Shown: one piece after another, positions 9,898 to 21,100 of the stretch
Layout of the letters: the number at the start of each line of letters is the position of its first letter
How positions within the stretch are numbered: position 1 is the first letter of the stretch
Assembly: GCA_905221605.1 (NCBI GenBank)
Contig: CAJNDS010002698.1
Span: forward strand, 1 to 40,000
DNA length: 40,000 nt
Origin: Symbiodinium natans
Taxonomy: Eukaryota > Sar > Dinophyceae > Suessiales > Symbiodiniaceae
Direction of reading: 5' to 3'
The notes under the pieces: generated by a model
Told to the model about the DNA's origin: nothing
The model's input: only the letters and a program-made list of their open reading frames with translations
Databases searched by the model: none
Program-made: the position numbers and the translations under genes

Positions 9898-9978
9898 GAT
9901 TGCCTGAACAGGGGCTTAGAATGGATGGTTGAGGGTGCAGGACTTCTCCGGTTCTTTGGATGTGCCAGTCCTACGAAG
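9898..9978 (+). CDS. Exon of an unrecognised gene
   Basis: The acceptor TTTATTCAG|G and a GC donor (AAG|GCAACA) enclose 81 bases (27 codons). The frame reads DCLNRGLEWMVEGAGLLRFF then GCASPTK. Boundaries and composition are exon-like; the family is not recognised. Confidence 0.5.
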
Positions 9979-11344
9979 GCAACAGTCCTGTCCAGATTGC
10001 GTACCTGCAGTTGTTTGTGGTAACGTTTCTCTAAGTTTCTAGTACAGCATACGTCATACGCCTTCCCAGTTGAAAAGAATCCCTGCAACCGGCGAAGGAT
10101 TGATTGCACTTTGTGAATGCACGTTGGTGTTCCTTTCTTTGTGTCTTTCAGTCCTCTGCCCACCGACTCGCGTCACAGATCGCAGAACTTCGGTGCGCTA
10201 TACAAGACATGATGGCTCCCATTGTTGAGTTTGGCAGCCTGTAGAACATGCTTTCTCTATAGCATGAAGATCTTAATGTTTGTAGTGAGGCACATGGCCA
10301 AGGGCACACGTGATCATATCGGCAAGTTCTCACTCCTGAGATATCCCGAGATCGTGCTTACTCCTCGAGGATCAACGGGGTGCTTGGGGTACTGCATGTG
10401 TTTCGCCCTGGAAATCATGTGCTTGATCCGAATTCTGGGCCCTCTTTCTGCCCTAGACTGTAAGAAACATACACTAGCAAGTGAGATCCCCATAAGGGCC
10501 CGCTCGCGTGTACAGTTGTCTGGCATGGTCGCTCTGCTTGAAGGAGGTAGTGCATGTGCAGTATATGTATACTAGACAACATTTGTATGTATATTCTGTA
10601 GAACAATACATGGTTACATAGCATGTGCCTTCTTGTCGGCTGCTTCCTGCCCCCAACGCCCAAACCCCAAGCGTCCTTCCGAAGTCAGGTTTCTAGCCGC
10701 ATCCAGGTCTAGGTTGTCGCATGCTGCGGGTCGAATCCTCCATGTCCCCCTGTTGCGGAAGCGATTCCTTCTGAGGCCTTGGTCTCTGCAAGCCCTGTGA
10801 CTTCGAACATCGCACAAAATGCAGGTTCGGAGGGGCTCGTCTCACTGGCCCCATCCTCCTGGCGTGCATCCTGCATGAGTCATTTCCCATCCAAGATCGT
10901 CGCAGATCTTGCACGAGTGAGCCCCTCAATATTTTGCCCTGCGAGCCTGATACCCCATTGCCAGGTCTGGCTACAAGTGCCAATTCTGCCACCTCTGCCC
11001 GCACCCCTGAATTTTTCCAGTTTCCTGTCTCTAAGTGGATGCAGCAGTCTCAGCCTGATCTGCCCGGCAGCCTGATCCGCAGCCTGCATCAGCCCTCCAC
11101 CCACACGAGTTCTCAGGCCCGCCCGGGGAGAACCGACGCCGGAAGAAGCAGAAGCAGGCGGGAATCGGAATCTTGCCTGCCTTCGACTCTGAACCCCCTA
11201 AACCTGACCCTGATAAACTTAAGAGAACTCTGAACTCCCTAAGAGAGCCAGAACGCAACCCTCTGACACTTTCAAGTCCCCTTCATATGTTGAGGCCCCT
11301 GAGCCCTGATACCCCGAATACAGGCCCCAATAGGGCCCCTGAGA
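9979..11344. other. Intron-like segment without clear genes
   Basis: Mixed sequence with scattered CCCTAA-like words near 10650-10680 and 11190-11330. Short open frames on both strands have no recognisable motifs. Confidence 0.4.
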
Positions 11345-11405
11345 GGCTGCTGCCAAGCTCCGCCAGCGAATGGAGGCGAAGGGGCTACAGGCCTCCATCC
11401 TGTGG
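11345..11405 (+). CDS. Possible exon, charged helix
   Basis: The acceptor CCTGAGAG|G and donor CTGTGG|GTTGGG enclose a frame AAAKLRQRMEAKGLQASILW, a charged helical segment. An earlier GC donor after CTACAG is also possible. No family is assigned. Confidence 0.4.
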
Positions 11406-11514
11406 GTTGGGGGTTTCGAAACTCGGGGCACCTTGTTTGGGGGTGCAAAGGGTCTCCTAAGCAGCCTGCAATTCCAGAAGACCCCGGTACGGATGAGCCT
11501 TCATGCGGGCGGAG

Positions 11515-11665
11515 GGAACCCCAAACCCGACAAACCCTCCAAACCCCATAAACCCCATAAATCCCATAAACCCCATAAACCCTATAAACGCTACAATCCC
11601 CAAAAGCCCTATAAGCCCCATAAACCCTAATACCCTAAACCCTAAACCCTAAACCTTAACCCGAA
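11515..11665 (+). repeat. CCCTAAA/CCCATAAA array
   Basis: Starts as CCCATAAAC octamer-like variants and becomes CCCTAAA, ending before a possible acceptor GAACACAG at 11670. Confidence 0.9.
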
Positions 11666-11670
11666 CACAG

Positions 11671-11776
11671 AAGAACCGTATCTGAGGGCTGGGGACATCA
11701 CTCGGGTTCGTCGTAGTTCGGCTTTGGTACGGCGACGCCCGGTTCTAAAGCCGAGAAGTGACACTTCCGATTAAAA
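11671..11776 (+). CDS. Possible terminal exon, basic tail
   Basis: After the CCCTAAA array and the acceptor ACACAG a frame reads EEPYLRAGDITRVRRSSALV and continues basic to a TAA at about 11774. It may be the last exon of the unrecognised gene(s) to its left. Evidence is position and composition only. Confidence 0.3.
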
Positions 11777-11974
11777 TGTAACAAGATGACAATGTAGCAG
11801 TATAACAATAGAACAATATAACAGCATAACAGTATAGCAATATGACAATTTAACAGGATAACAACAATATAACACTAATATAGTAATATGTTCATTAAAA
11901 TGTGTATTAACAATCGTACACGTACTATTAAGATCTAAAACCCTAGAGCAATATAATGATACAATACAAGAATG

Positions 11975-12770
11975 TAAGAATCATAAGATAATAAGATAAT
12001 AAGATAATAAGATAATAAGATAATAAGATAATAAGATAATAAGATAATAAAATAATAAGATAATAAGATAATAAGATAATAAGATAATAAGATAATAAGA
12101 TAATAAGATAATAAGATAATAAGATAATAAGATAATAAAATAATAAGATAATAAGATAATACGATAATAAGATAATAAGATAATGAGAGAATAAGATAAT
12201 AAGATAATAAGATAATCAGATAATATGATAATCACATAATAAGATAAAAAGAGAATAAGATAATAAGACAATAAGATAAATTAAAGATAATCAGATAATC
12301 AGATAACAGATAATTAAGGATAATAAAGAAGAATAAGATAATAAGATAATAAGATAATAAGATAATAAGATAATAAGTAATAAGAGAATTAAGATAATAA
12401 TAAGATAATAAAATAATAAGATAATACGATAAACATACAACAAAATAGTATAATAAGATGATAAGATGATAAGATAATAAAACAATACGACAAGAAGATA
12501 ATAAAATAATAAGATAATGAGATAATAAGATAATGAGATAATAAGATAATAAGATAATCAGATAAAAAGATAATAAGATAATAAGATAATAAGATAGTAA
12601 GATAGTAAGATAGTAAGATAGTAAGAGAGTAAGATAATCAGATAATAAGATAATAAGATAATAAGATAATCAGATAATAAGATAATAAGATAATAAGATA
12701 ATAAGATAATAAGATAATAAGATAATAAGATAATAAGATAATAAGATAATAAGATAAGAAGATAAGAAGA
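11975..12770. repeat. AAGATAAT satellite
   Basis: About 790 bases of an 8-base unit AAGATAAT with point variants (AAGATAGT near 12590-12625, deletions near 12270-12330). The Leu/Ser/Tyr/Ile minus-strand frames are products of the repeat. Confidence 0.95.
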
Positions 12771-14535
12771 TAAGACTGAAACAATGTAATCGTGTAATAA
12801 GGCAAAGGCAAAGTACTATCGACAACATACAAGAATGTTAACAATAAACAGAATTATGTACTTTTTCAAGAAGATAATATCACATTATATAATGATGTAA
12901 TCTTAGAATAATATAAGAACATATTCATAAATAATATAACGGTTTAGACGTTTAATGCAGGCTCCCAGCGTGACAGAGTTGATGGCAAGCATGAAGTTGG
13001 CTGAGCAGGCTGATCGCCTTGGAAGTTGAAGCGGCCCTGTTCCGGGGAGATGTTTTGTTTATCGATGCCAGTGCAGTATGGTTGTTGCCAAGTTTGTCGA
13101 GCTGACACATGCACCTGTTTGATGCTTGAGACAAGGAGAGGGTCACTTTCTCACAAGGTTGCTTTTGGGATGCAGGCACAAAGAGCAGGCGTTCTTTCCT
13201 CTTGTTCCATGCCTACAACCTTGTGTGTACTGGTGAGTTTGCGCAGCCAGTCTGTTACAGTCTGTCGGCAAATCGTCTGTGTTATAATGTGGTATCATGT
13301 TTTGCGTACCTTGAAGGTGTGTATACACATATAAGTATAGAAATGTGTTTGCGTGTGTCATGTTGCTGGTTGGCTGCGCGCGCTCACCCAAATTTGCATC
13401 ACCGAAAGATGGTGAGCAGTGCAGAGAACAGTCGTGAAGTCCTGCCCGAGACCGTGGCTCTAGTTGCTGCAGATGTACCGCACAGCTGGCTGCGCTTAGG
13501 CTGGTGGAAAGGGCCCGGCTGACAGCGTTGGCTGGTGTATCTGCGGCAACTGGATTGTAGGCTAGTGCCACGCGAGTTTTCTGTGAGCAGACCTTGCATC
13601 ATTGCAGGTGCATTGTTGTAATCATTTGTCAATTTGTCTCGTTTGAGAAGATTTGTCCTCCGGCTTGGTCCCCGGCCAGGGAAGGCTGCAGAGCGAACAG
13701 GAGCGCCTGACATACCTTTCCCGCGGAATGCTTAGCAGCCGGAGGCTTTCAAAGTTTTGCTGATGGGGTACAGTGTGTTTCAGGATTCACAGCACTTTGA
13801 AGAAGAAATAATTGGTCTCTGTGAATGCCTGAAGAGTCATCTGCTGTGAATCCTGATGGCCGCACTGCTGATTGCAGTTGGAGGGCCAATGAGCCGATGA
13901 GTACTCCAGTTCTTGGTGCGTGGTTCAGGGCCGACCGGCCCAAAGACAGATCGGCGGATCACGCGTAAACCAAGGTACCTTACACTGGCCTTGCGTCGAA
14001 TTCCACAACCACGAGGGTTGAGCGAGAGTCAACATCAACATGACAGCTGAGCGGCCTCTGACAGGAGGGACAGGCGATTTCTCGCCTGCCTTGGCCCATG
14101 GGCATGATGGCACCAAGTATCAGAGCTTCGTGCTTTATTTCTGAAAGCTTCTAGGGGATTAGTGAAATCTGATGCTACGTTGCTACATACTTTGTATTCC
14201 TGCCAGGGAACCTGTTTTGCGGGCCAAATTCTGTGCTTGTGCATGGTGTGACTATTTCAAGATCTCTCGCTCCCCCGTGCTTCCGCGGAACTGCCACAGA
14301 GCTTTGCTTGCTTGGAGGCATGGTCTAGAAGGTTCATGCGGCTGTACAAGGCTACTCCTCCTCCTGTATTCAGGCTTAAAGAGAAGCGTTGCAGAGATCT
14401 GGTCATCCTCCTAGCGGTTCGAATCGTCCTATTCCTTGAAGCTGGCCCCCGGCGAGCATTGCTGACACAACGTTTTTGTGAGGCCGTTGCTGGCCTAAAG
14501 GTTCGCTGCCGACCAGTGGAAACGAAGTTTTGCCT
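12771..14535. other. Segment with little recognisable content
   Basis: AT-rich at first, then average composition. A plus frame at 14312-14545 ends at a TTTAGGG block and includes MRLYKATPPPVFRLKEKRCR. It could be an exon, but no family or acceptor is convincing. Nothing else is supported. Confidence 0.35.
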
Positions 14536-14537
14536 TA

Positions 14538-14575
14538 GGGTTTAGTGTTTAGGGCTTAGGGTTTAGGGTTTGGGA
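14538..14575 (-). repeat. TTTAGGG array (short)
   Basis: Five units with variants TTTAGTG and CTTAGGG. Confidence 0.85.
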
Positions 14576-14795
14576 CTGCCAGAGCCGAGTTATTTTCTCC
14601 CCATGGCATTGGTCACGGCTCTGAGCCTTTTCTTCGGGAAGATTTCTCTGCCTCTGTTTTGCTGTGTCACGAACTCGGTCTTGGTAGAGGATCGGCGACA
14701 ATCTGCTCGGCTGGTCTTCATGCAAGAGGCAACTGTAGAAGATGAAGGAGACCGTGCATCCAAAAAAACCGCTCCCAGCTCCGCTTGTGTAGTGA

Positions 14796-14895
14796 TTAGG
14801 GGATGTTCCCTTATACTACCAGTCCTTAATAGGGATTATGCGTACCCCCCCCCATTATAATCCTTAGACTGCTAGTATAGGGGAAACATCCCAAG
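14796..14895. mobile_element. MITE-like element, family A, copy 2
   Basis: The ends GGGGATGTTCCC and GGGGAAACATCCC are inverted. Interior TATACTACCAGTCCTTA and TAAT-CCTTAGACTGCTAGTATA segments are also self-complementary in part. It is about 100 bases and non-coding. Confidence 0.8.
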
Positions 14896-15639
14896 TAATG
14901 ATACCCTCTGGCTTAAGATCCTTTGGTGCTCCTCCCATCGGAGAATCTCAGCTGGACCCTAGGTTGCTCCTCTGAACGTTCTGGCTTTGGTGGGGAGGTG
15001 TGCTTGGAATTCGAGGAGCAGTGTTGACCCGACAACCCCCCCTTAAACCCGGGCTCTTGGTCCTCAGCAGCCCGGCGGAAGCAAGCAGCTCTTGAATGCT
15101 TGCATCTGCACACCCTGGATCAAACTGACTTGAAGTACGCAGAGGACCTCAGGACAGCAGGAGCAGCAGAAGAAGGGGGAATGCACAAGAGACTTGAAGA
15201 CCCATAAGCCGAGCCAATGAAATTTTCTCAGCAACCAGAAGCCCACCCTACACCTAAACAGGCAGTGCTCAATATTCGCGCCAAATGGCGACGTCACCCT
15301 CTGATGCTGCGGGAGGCAGAGTTCTCTTTGCCCACTGAGGGATCTCGCCTGACCTCCCTCCCTGCGAAGGTGCCTTGTCGCATGTCTCCTCAGTGCCCAC
15401 CTCAGTCACCTCAGCCATATTACTACTACTATTACTACTATTCTTGTTAGTATAAAATCATTATTATTACTATTATTATTATTACTACTATTAGAGTGCA
15501 AGAAGTTGTGAGAAGCTTCCGAAAGGAGAAGAAAACACACCCGGGCTGCTCCATCCGAGGCGGAGCCAGATGTCTCGCTTCGGCTCGCGCACGCGCTGGG
15601 AGCCCAAAAGCAGATGTCGGTGATGCTACCCCTGAACTC
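14896..15639. other. No gene recognised; ACT/ATT microsatellite
   Basis: Holds an ACT/ATT trinucleotide tract (about 15418-15492). The remainder shows no supported feature. Confidence 0.5.
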
Positions 15640-15695
15640 TAAACCCTAAACCCTAAACCGTAAACCCGAAACCCTAAACCCTAAACCCGAATCCA
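15640..15695 (+). repeat. CCCTAAA array
   Basis: Seven units with CCGTAAA and CCCGAAA variants. The downstream island (15697-15770) has an open frame MRKTWLAHNLLRMSTLRVPS that may be an exon; unconfirmed. Confidence 0.9.
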
Positions 15696-15770
15696 CGAAA
15701 TGCGGAAAACCTGGCTGGCCCACAATCTCCTTCGCATGTCCACCCTTAGAGTCCCGTCGGCCTCTGCAAG

Positions 15771-16574
15771 CTGAGGTTTGGGGTCTATCCGAGCCCCATA
15801 AAGGATGCCGCCCGGGGCCCGTCATGGGGTTGCAGGGGGTTGCGTGTAGGGTTTCGGGGTTCAGGGTGTTGCTTGGGGTGGTCGTATGAGATTTGTACAT
15901 GGAGATCACATAGTGGCCGTACAAAAGGCAAACCCGGGCATCCTGCCGTCAAGAAGAGGCTCTGCCAAGCCAGCAGCTCTGAACCTGACGCGCCAAAGCT
16001 GTCTCAGGTCATCTCCTTGGGAGAAGATGCCTTTGCATTCTGTGTAGGCCCTGCACTTAGATGGGGGTGTGCAGCCGAAGCATCCCCAACGACCAGACCC
16101 CAAACCCCGAATCCCAAGCCCTAACCGCGAACCCCTATAATATTGTTATGTTTATTAGTATAAATCCTTAATATACTATTTTGTCAATCATGTCTAAAAG
16201 ACTATTATTTTCATTATTCAATGAAATATCTAAATTTAGCACTGCTCTGGCCCTCCGAGCTTTAGTAGGAAAGCTGGGGTAAGCTTCGGCTTCATAAGCC
16301 ACGGCTTCACGAAACGTGAAGACTCTGTTTGTGCAGGCCACCTCTAAACCACACAGGGGCCTGGCTGCTGGAAAGAGAGTTCCTATTCTCAATCTTCAGT
16401 TGATGAACAGCCCTCAGTCATCAGCCTTTGAGCTCTTCATTCGCAAAAAACACGACCCTTAGAAGCCTTACCTGCAAACTTGCCCAAAACCCGGAGGTCG
16501 GCACATTGCCCTCTGCCACCAAAGCCGGCAGAGGTTCGGCTTCCTTGGCCGTGACGCCAGGCGCCGGGAATTTG
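15771..16574. other. Segment with possible exons, unresolved
   Basis: Includes GGGTTTCGGGG-like variants near 15845-15870, CCCTAA variants at 16095-16135 and an AT-rich stretch (16136-16230). A frame at 16428-16575 that runs into a TTTAGGG block (LRSLTCKLAQNPEVGTLPSA) could be an exon. Confidence 0.35.
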
Positions 16575-16690
16575 TCGTTTAGGGTTGAGGGCTCAGGTTT
16601 AGGGTTTAGGGTTCGGGGAGGGTTTAGGGCTGGATTAGGGTCTAGGGTTTAGGTGAGGGTTTCATGTCGAGGGTTTAGGGTTTTGAAGGG
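16575..16690 (-). repeat. TTTAGGG array (degenerate)
   Basis: TTTAGGG with many variants (TTTAGGC, TCTAGGG, TTCGGGG, TTGAAGGG). Confidence 0.85.
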
Positions 16691-16799
16691 TTTAGGGCCC
16701 TCGAAACGTGGGACCTTGGCGGGCTTTGTTAAGGGCGGTGTGGGGCTGCCACAGGGTTCTTTGACGGGCTTTACCGGAGCCTGTTTCTCGTCACCCGTA

Positions 16800-16995
16800 T
16801 TCGCTATCATTGTTATCATTCTTATGATGATGACGATGATTCTTAGTATGATTATTATGATGATTATTTTGAGTAGTTATTATGAATATCATCATTATTA
16901 TTACTATGACTATGATTATGATTATTATTATGATTATTATTGTTATTATTTATTATCATTATTATCATCATTATTATAATGTTTGTTATTATGAT
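16800..16995. repeat. ATT/ATG trinucleotide microsatellite
   Basis: Imperfect ATTATT/ATGATT/ACGATG tract. Ile- and Asn-rich frames over it are not genes. Confidence 0.9.
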
Positions 16996-17123
16996 GGGAC
17001 GGAGCAGGAACCGGATCATCACTGCCTTGACCAAGCTGCATGGCTGCAAGTTGAGAGTTGCTTTGGAAGACGTAGGGCTCCGAGTAAACGACTGTTCCCA
17101 AATCCATTCATTTCTTTACCTTT

Positions 17124-17222
17124 TCTATATATATATATATATATGTATACATATATATATATATGTATATATGTATATATGTATATATGTATATATGTAT
17201 ATATGTATATATGTATATATGG
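17124..17222. repeat. ATATATGT microsatellite
   Basis: TA dinucleotides followed by eight or so ATATATGT units. A poly-C then poly-A run lies further on at 17366-17400. Confidence 0.95.
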
Positions 17223-18079
17223 ATATCGGGAACATGCCCAACGTTCCCAGAGCGAGCAAGAAGACTGCTGACTCCCAGGTCTCCAAACGGCAAGCTGATA
17301 GCTGTAGGCGAGCGTGTCGGGCCGAGATCTCAGCTGCCCGTAGCTGATGTGCAGCTGACGCTGATACCCCCCCCCCCCCCCCCCCCAACAAAAAAAAAAC
17401 AAAACAATCTCCTGGACTCGCCGAACCTTACTGTGAGGTCCGATGATGCCACCAACCAGCATGCAGCCGCCCAAGATTAGCCCAAGTAGCCCCTAAGCAC
17501 GCAGTGAAGCCATCGGTCATGGTGGCCATGTAGGGGTTCAAGTTCTTGCAGGTCGAGGGCTTGAGGTCCAACCCTGAAGCCCCAACCAAACCCCGCGATG
17601 TCCCTAGGCTGCACAGATCACTGTGCTCAGCTTGCCGAAGGCCTGTGGATCTATGCATCATTGTCATGTGGGCCCTGCTCCCCTAAGCCCTATACACCTC
17701 AATACTCGCAGAAAGGGGTCTTGTGATCCTGGAGGGTGCATGCGACAAGAGACCCTTGCGGGCCAGGTGGAGACCATCGGGGAAAGCAAGGCTCTGACAT
17801 CTCGAGCTTTCGGGATTTTGGGTCTGAAGTCACCTCGTCACAAGCATGAGAACCTGCTCCAGGATGTGAGAGACGAGTCCTTGAAAGTTCTGCACCCGAC
17901 AAACAAGCGACTCGACATTGTCGGTGCGCCGTGCAAATTTGCTCGTCAGCTTGGGTTGTGGTGTACCATATATGGGCTATCGGCCGTTGACCGCCTTCTT
18001 CTTACGATAAGAGACGTCGCCGATGCCGGTTTTGATGCCCCGGCTGGTGTTGACATAAACCAATTGTGTTTTTTTGAAG

Positions 18080-18177
18080 CAAAGCACTTATATCTCCACC
18101 AATCCCGCAAGCCAGACCTCGCCTTCACGACGGATGGCAAGCACCTCGTGTCCCTGTCGAGTATGCCCGACTCCACA
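18080..18177 (+). CDS. CFAP57: CFAP57-like exon: WD40 blade, N-terminal propeller
   Basis: The frame includes KPDLAFTTDGKHLVSLSSMP then DST, the 'xLAFSPDGKxLxxxSxxPDS' signature of an early CFAP57 blade. The 3' end is ACA|GCCCAG, a GC donor. The 5' end (TTTTTTTGAAG|C) is approximate; the frame stays open upstream to 17623, so more coding may precede it. Confidence 0.65.
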
Positions 18178-21100
18178 GCCCAGCACCTGGCGTTCGCTTT
18201 ATTGGGGGGAATGAGGGCTCGGACGGTCAAGCTTCAGCATAGGAACAGAGGGGTTGCTACAGGTGGAGTGTCGAGGTGGCATTCTGCATCTGCTGTTTTT
18301 TTTTCAAGGTCTCTTACTGGCGCTGGGATGTCGAGAAGCTGATGTCCTCTCACGACATGCAGATTCCGGCCGCAAGCCTAGATGCAATTGGGGGATATTG
18401 GGGGCGACGGTATACAGGAGATCTTTGGATCTTGGGCGTCTGGCAGCCCGGGAGTGACCAGGTCAACCGGCTCCTAGTGAATCCGAGCACCGCGACGCAG
18501 TTCTCCGTCGGAGGGCCATTGCCTTATACCACTGTGCCACCCAAGCGATCTCGGGCTTCAAGAGGAAGCCCTTTTTATCATTCTCGCCTTGGAACGGCTG
18601 TGGCTGGTATCAGGTACTCCTACCTCCGACTCTGGGACTACAATCCCAACGCGGCAGCCTCGGATTTGACTCTGAGACATCCGTTGCAGCCACGCGCCCC
18701 CGTTCTTTTGCAGCCAGGATCATGGCCTGAACGAGAACCCTTCCCTGTTCCCGCTCAAGCAGGAGAAGCAGATGAAGGCAGTGTCGAATCGCGGCCATAA
18801 ACAGCAATGTCTCGCAACGACAGCTCTAGGGATGGGAAGAGCGTGCCTGAACCACTGGAAGCAGCCAATGGCCAGGTCGTGGAGCACTGCTGGGTGCTGT
18901 CCGTTTTCCTCTGCGCCGCGTCGGAGGTGGGCCCTGCACGACTCGCATGACCCCAACACTTTACGACCCTGACTCCCACTCACTTTGAGGGCAGTGGGAC
19001 ATTTATGACAGGGACGTCGAAGCGACCCGTAAAGCTGAAGAGACAGCGACCGGGTGGCAGGATGGGCATGTCTTCGTTTTCGAAGATGGAGAACTTCGTG
19101 AGGACAGCTGAAAACACTGCGAATTTGTGGTTGAACCTGACACTGCCGTTGCGGAAAAATTGAAGCTCCGATGGACCCGGTTCGAGGAACTGAGCAGCTG
19201 CCTTGGGCCCTGAGCCCCTAGACCCAAGATGCTGAGCCCCTAAACACTCCACAAGCCTTTCCCTCAGGACGTTGATGTGCGTGCCCAGATTGCGCGCGAT
19301 GAGTCTACGGGCCGAGCGCTCGTCTGTTTCAGCACCAAAACATGTGAGTGTCGGGACTACATTGTCGTGGCCGCAGCTGCATGTGAAGGCTTAGGCACGC
19401 TCAATTCCTGAAAGCAGCTGCGTGTGCAGATTGTTTAAACATCAGGACCGTAAACTTCACCTAAAGGTACAGTTTGCAGGTAGCATCAGCCGTCCGCTTC
19501 AATAGGCAGTCGAACACTTGCTTCCGAGCCCACGAAGCTCTTCATTGAGATCAACGCTTCAGAAGCAATATGATGTCCTGCTTCCCAGGCCCGAAAGCTG
19601 TCGAGCGGGAGCAGGCCAGACAATGTGGGGCAGTCCTCTACTATCACAGGTACCCATACAATCATGTCAAGTTGAGTTGGATGGGACAATCGCGCCCCCT
19701 TTGCCCCCAAATATAGTAGAATCTCCTGCAAAGGACACCAAAGTGAGCTCTGATTGTCCGGAAACCTCCAAATGTTGGTCGGGTTTCTGGAGTGGGGTGT
19801 GAAGCTGTCCAGGGGCCTTAAAACCCTTGTCGCCAAGGCCATGGAGCTCGCGAAGATCATGGGCGAGGTCGGTCTGCGCAATTTTCGCTAAGTTTTCGGT
19901 TGTGAGCCTCTTTGGCTCAAGGGGTGCAGGCTCGATCTGCAAAGGCCCTTGGCGTTTGATGATTCAGCACGTCTCACACAACCAACCAACACCCCCCGAA
20001 AGCCGAAGGCATCGATTGAAATTGGCTAACCCTAAACCCTAAACTCCAAACTCTACACCTTCAACCCTAAACTCTAAACCCTAAACCCTAAATTCCAAAC
20101 CCCAAGCCCTCAACCCTAAACTCAGGGGTTGGGCCAGGCCGGCCCCACCATTGCGGCGGAGCCGCCGCCGGTGCGACTTACGGCAATGACGGTGCGCGGA
20201 GTGTTTCTTTCGCAAGACTTATAATGGTTGGTGGTCTCTTTAAGTAGGGTTTCTGTCTTGTAGGGGGTTCTTATGAAGGTATCTAGGGGCTTAAGGTGTA
20301 AGGGTAGCAGATAAAGAGACCACCGGCCTTTATAACACAAGACACTGCAAAGTTAAAGTCAATGTGGGGGTTTACGATGAATAATGGACCCCTAATATAT
20401 AGACCCCCCAAATAGTAGGATCCCCTTTATAAGAAGGACCCAAAGAAGGCACCACCAATATCGTAAACCCCCATGCTTTTTAAAGGGATCTTTGAAGATG
20501 ACTTTTCGGATTGCAGATGGTGGTCGGAAGATTTGGGGGTTGTGCGTCGAGACCAACCCCGGGCCCTAAGCCTGCGCCGGCTGTTTCGGCAGGCTTGGTT
20601 GCAGGGCTTCGTGGTCGGGGGCGACCAGGGCTACATCGGTGTCTTCCGAGTCTCCGCCAAAGCCCAGGCCTATGCTCGTGGAAGTGGGTTCCCAAGCCTA
20701 AACCCTAAACCCTAAAACCTTAAACCCCTAAACCCTAAACCCTAAACCCTGAACCCTGAACCCTGAACCCTGAACCCTGAACCTTGAACCCTGAGCCCTG
20801 AGCCCTGAGCCCTGAACCCTGAACCCTCAACCCTGAACCCTGAACCCTGAACCCTGAGCCCTGAGCCCTGAGCCCTGAGCCCTGAACCCTGAACCCTGAA
20901 CCCTAAACCGTAAACCCTAAACCCTGAGCCCTGAACCCTGAGCCCTGAACCCTGAACCCTGAGCCCTGAACCCTAAACCCTGAACCCTGAACCCTGAACC
21001 CTGCGCCCTGAGCCCTGAACCCTGAACCCTGAGCCCTGAACCCGGAACCCTGAACCCTGAGCCCTGAACCCTGAGCCCTGAGCCCTGAAAGCCCTGAACC

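Noticed and set aside
11975-12770. CRISPR-like array
   Set aside because: A simple 8-base satellite without spacers, in a eukaryotic context.
11981-12844. Leu/Ser/Tyr/Ile-rich minus-strand frames
   Set aside because: Direct translation of the AAGATAAT satellite.
12952-13571. Gene on either strand in the 13 kb region
   Set aside because: Several frames of 75-142 codons overlap with no motif or splice-site support.
18980-19252. 90-codon minus-strand frame
   Set aside because: The plus strand carries the DGHVFVFEDGEL WD40 exon; the minus frame is its shadow.
19903-19922. TTTGGCTCAAG, matching the 3' part of the dinoflagellate spliced leader, as a retrogene relic
   Set aside because: Only about 15 of 20 bases match the leader. 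No plus-strand reading frame follows, and the bases lie inside a minus-strand frame, so chance is likely.
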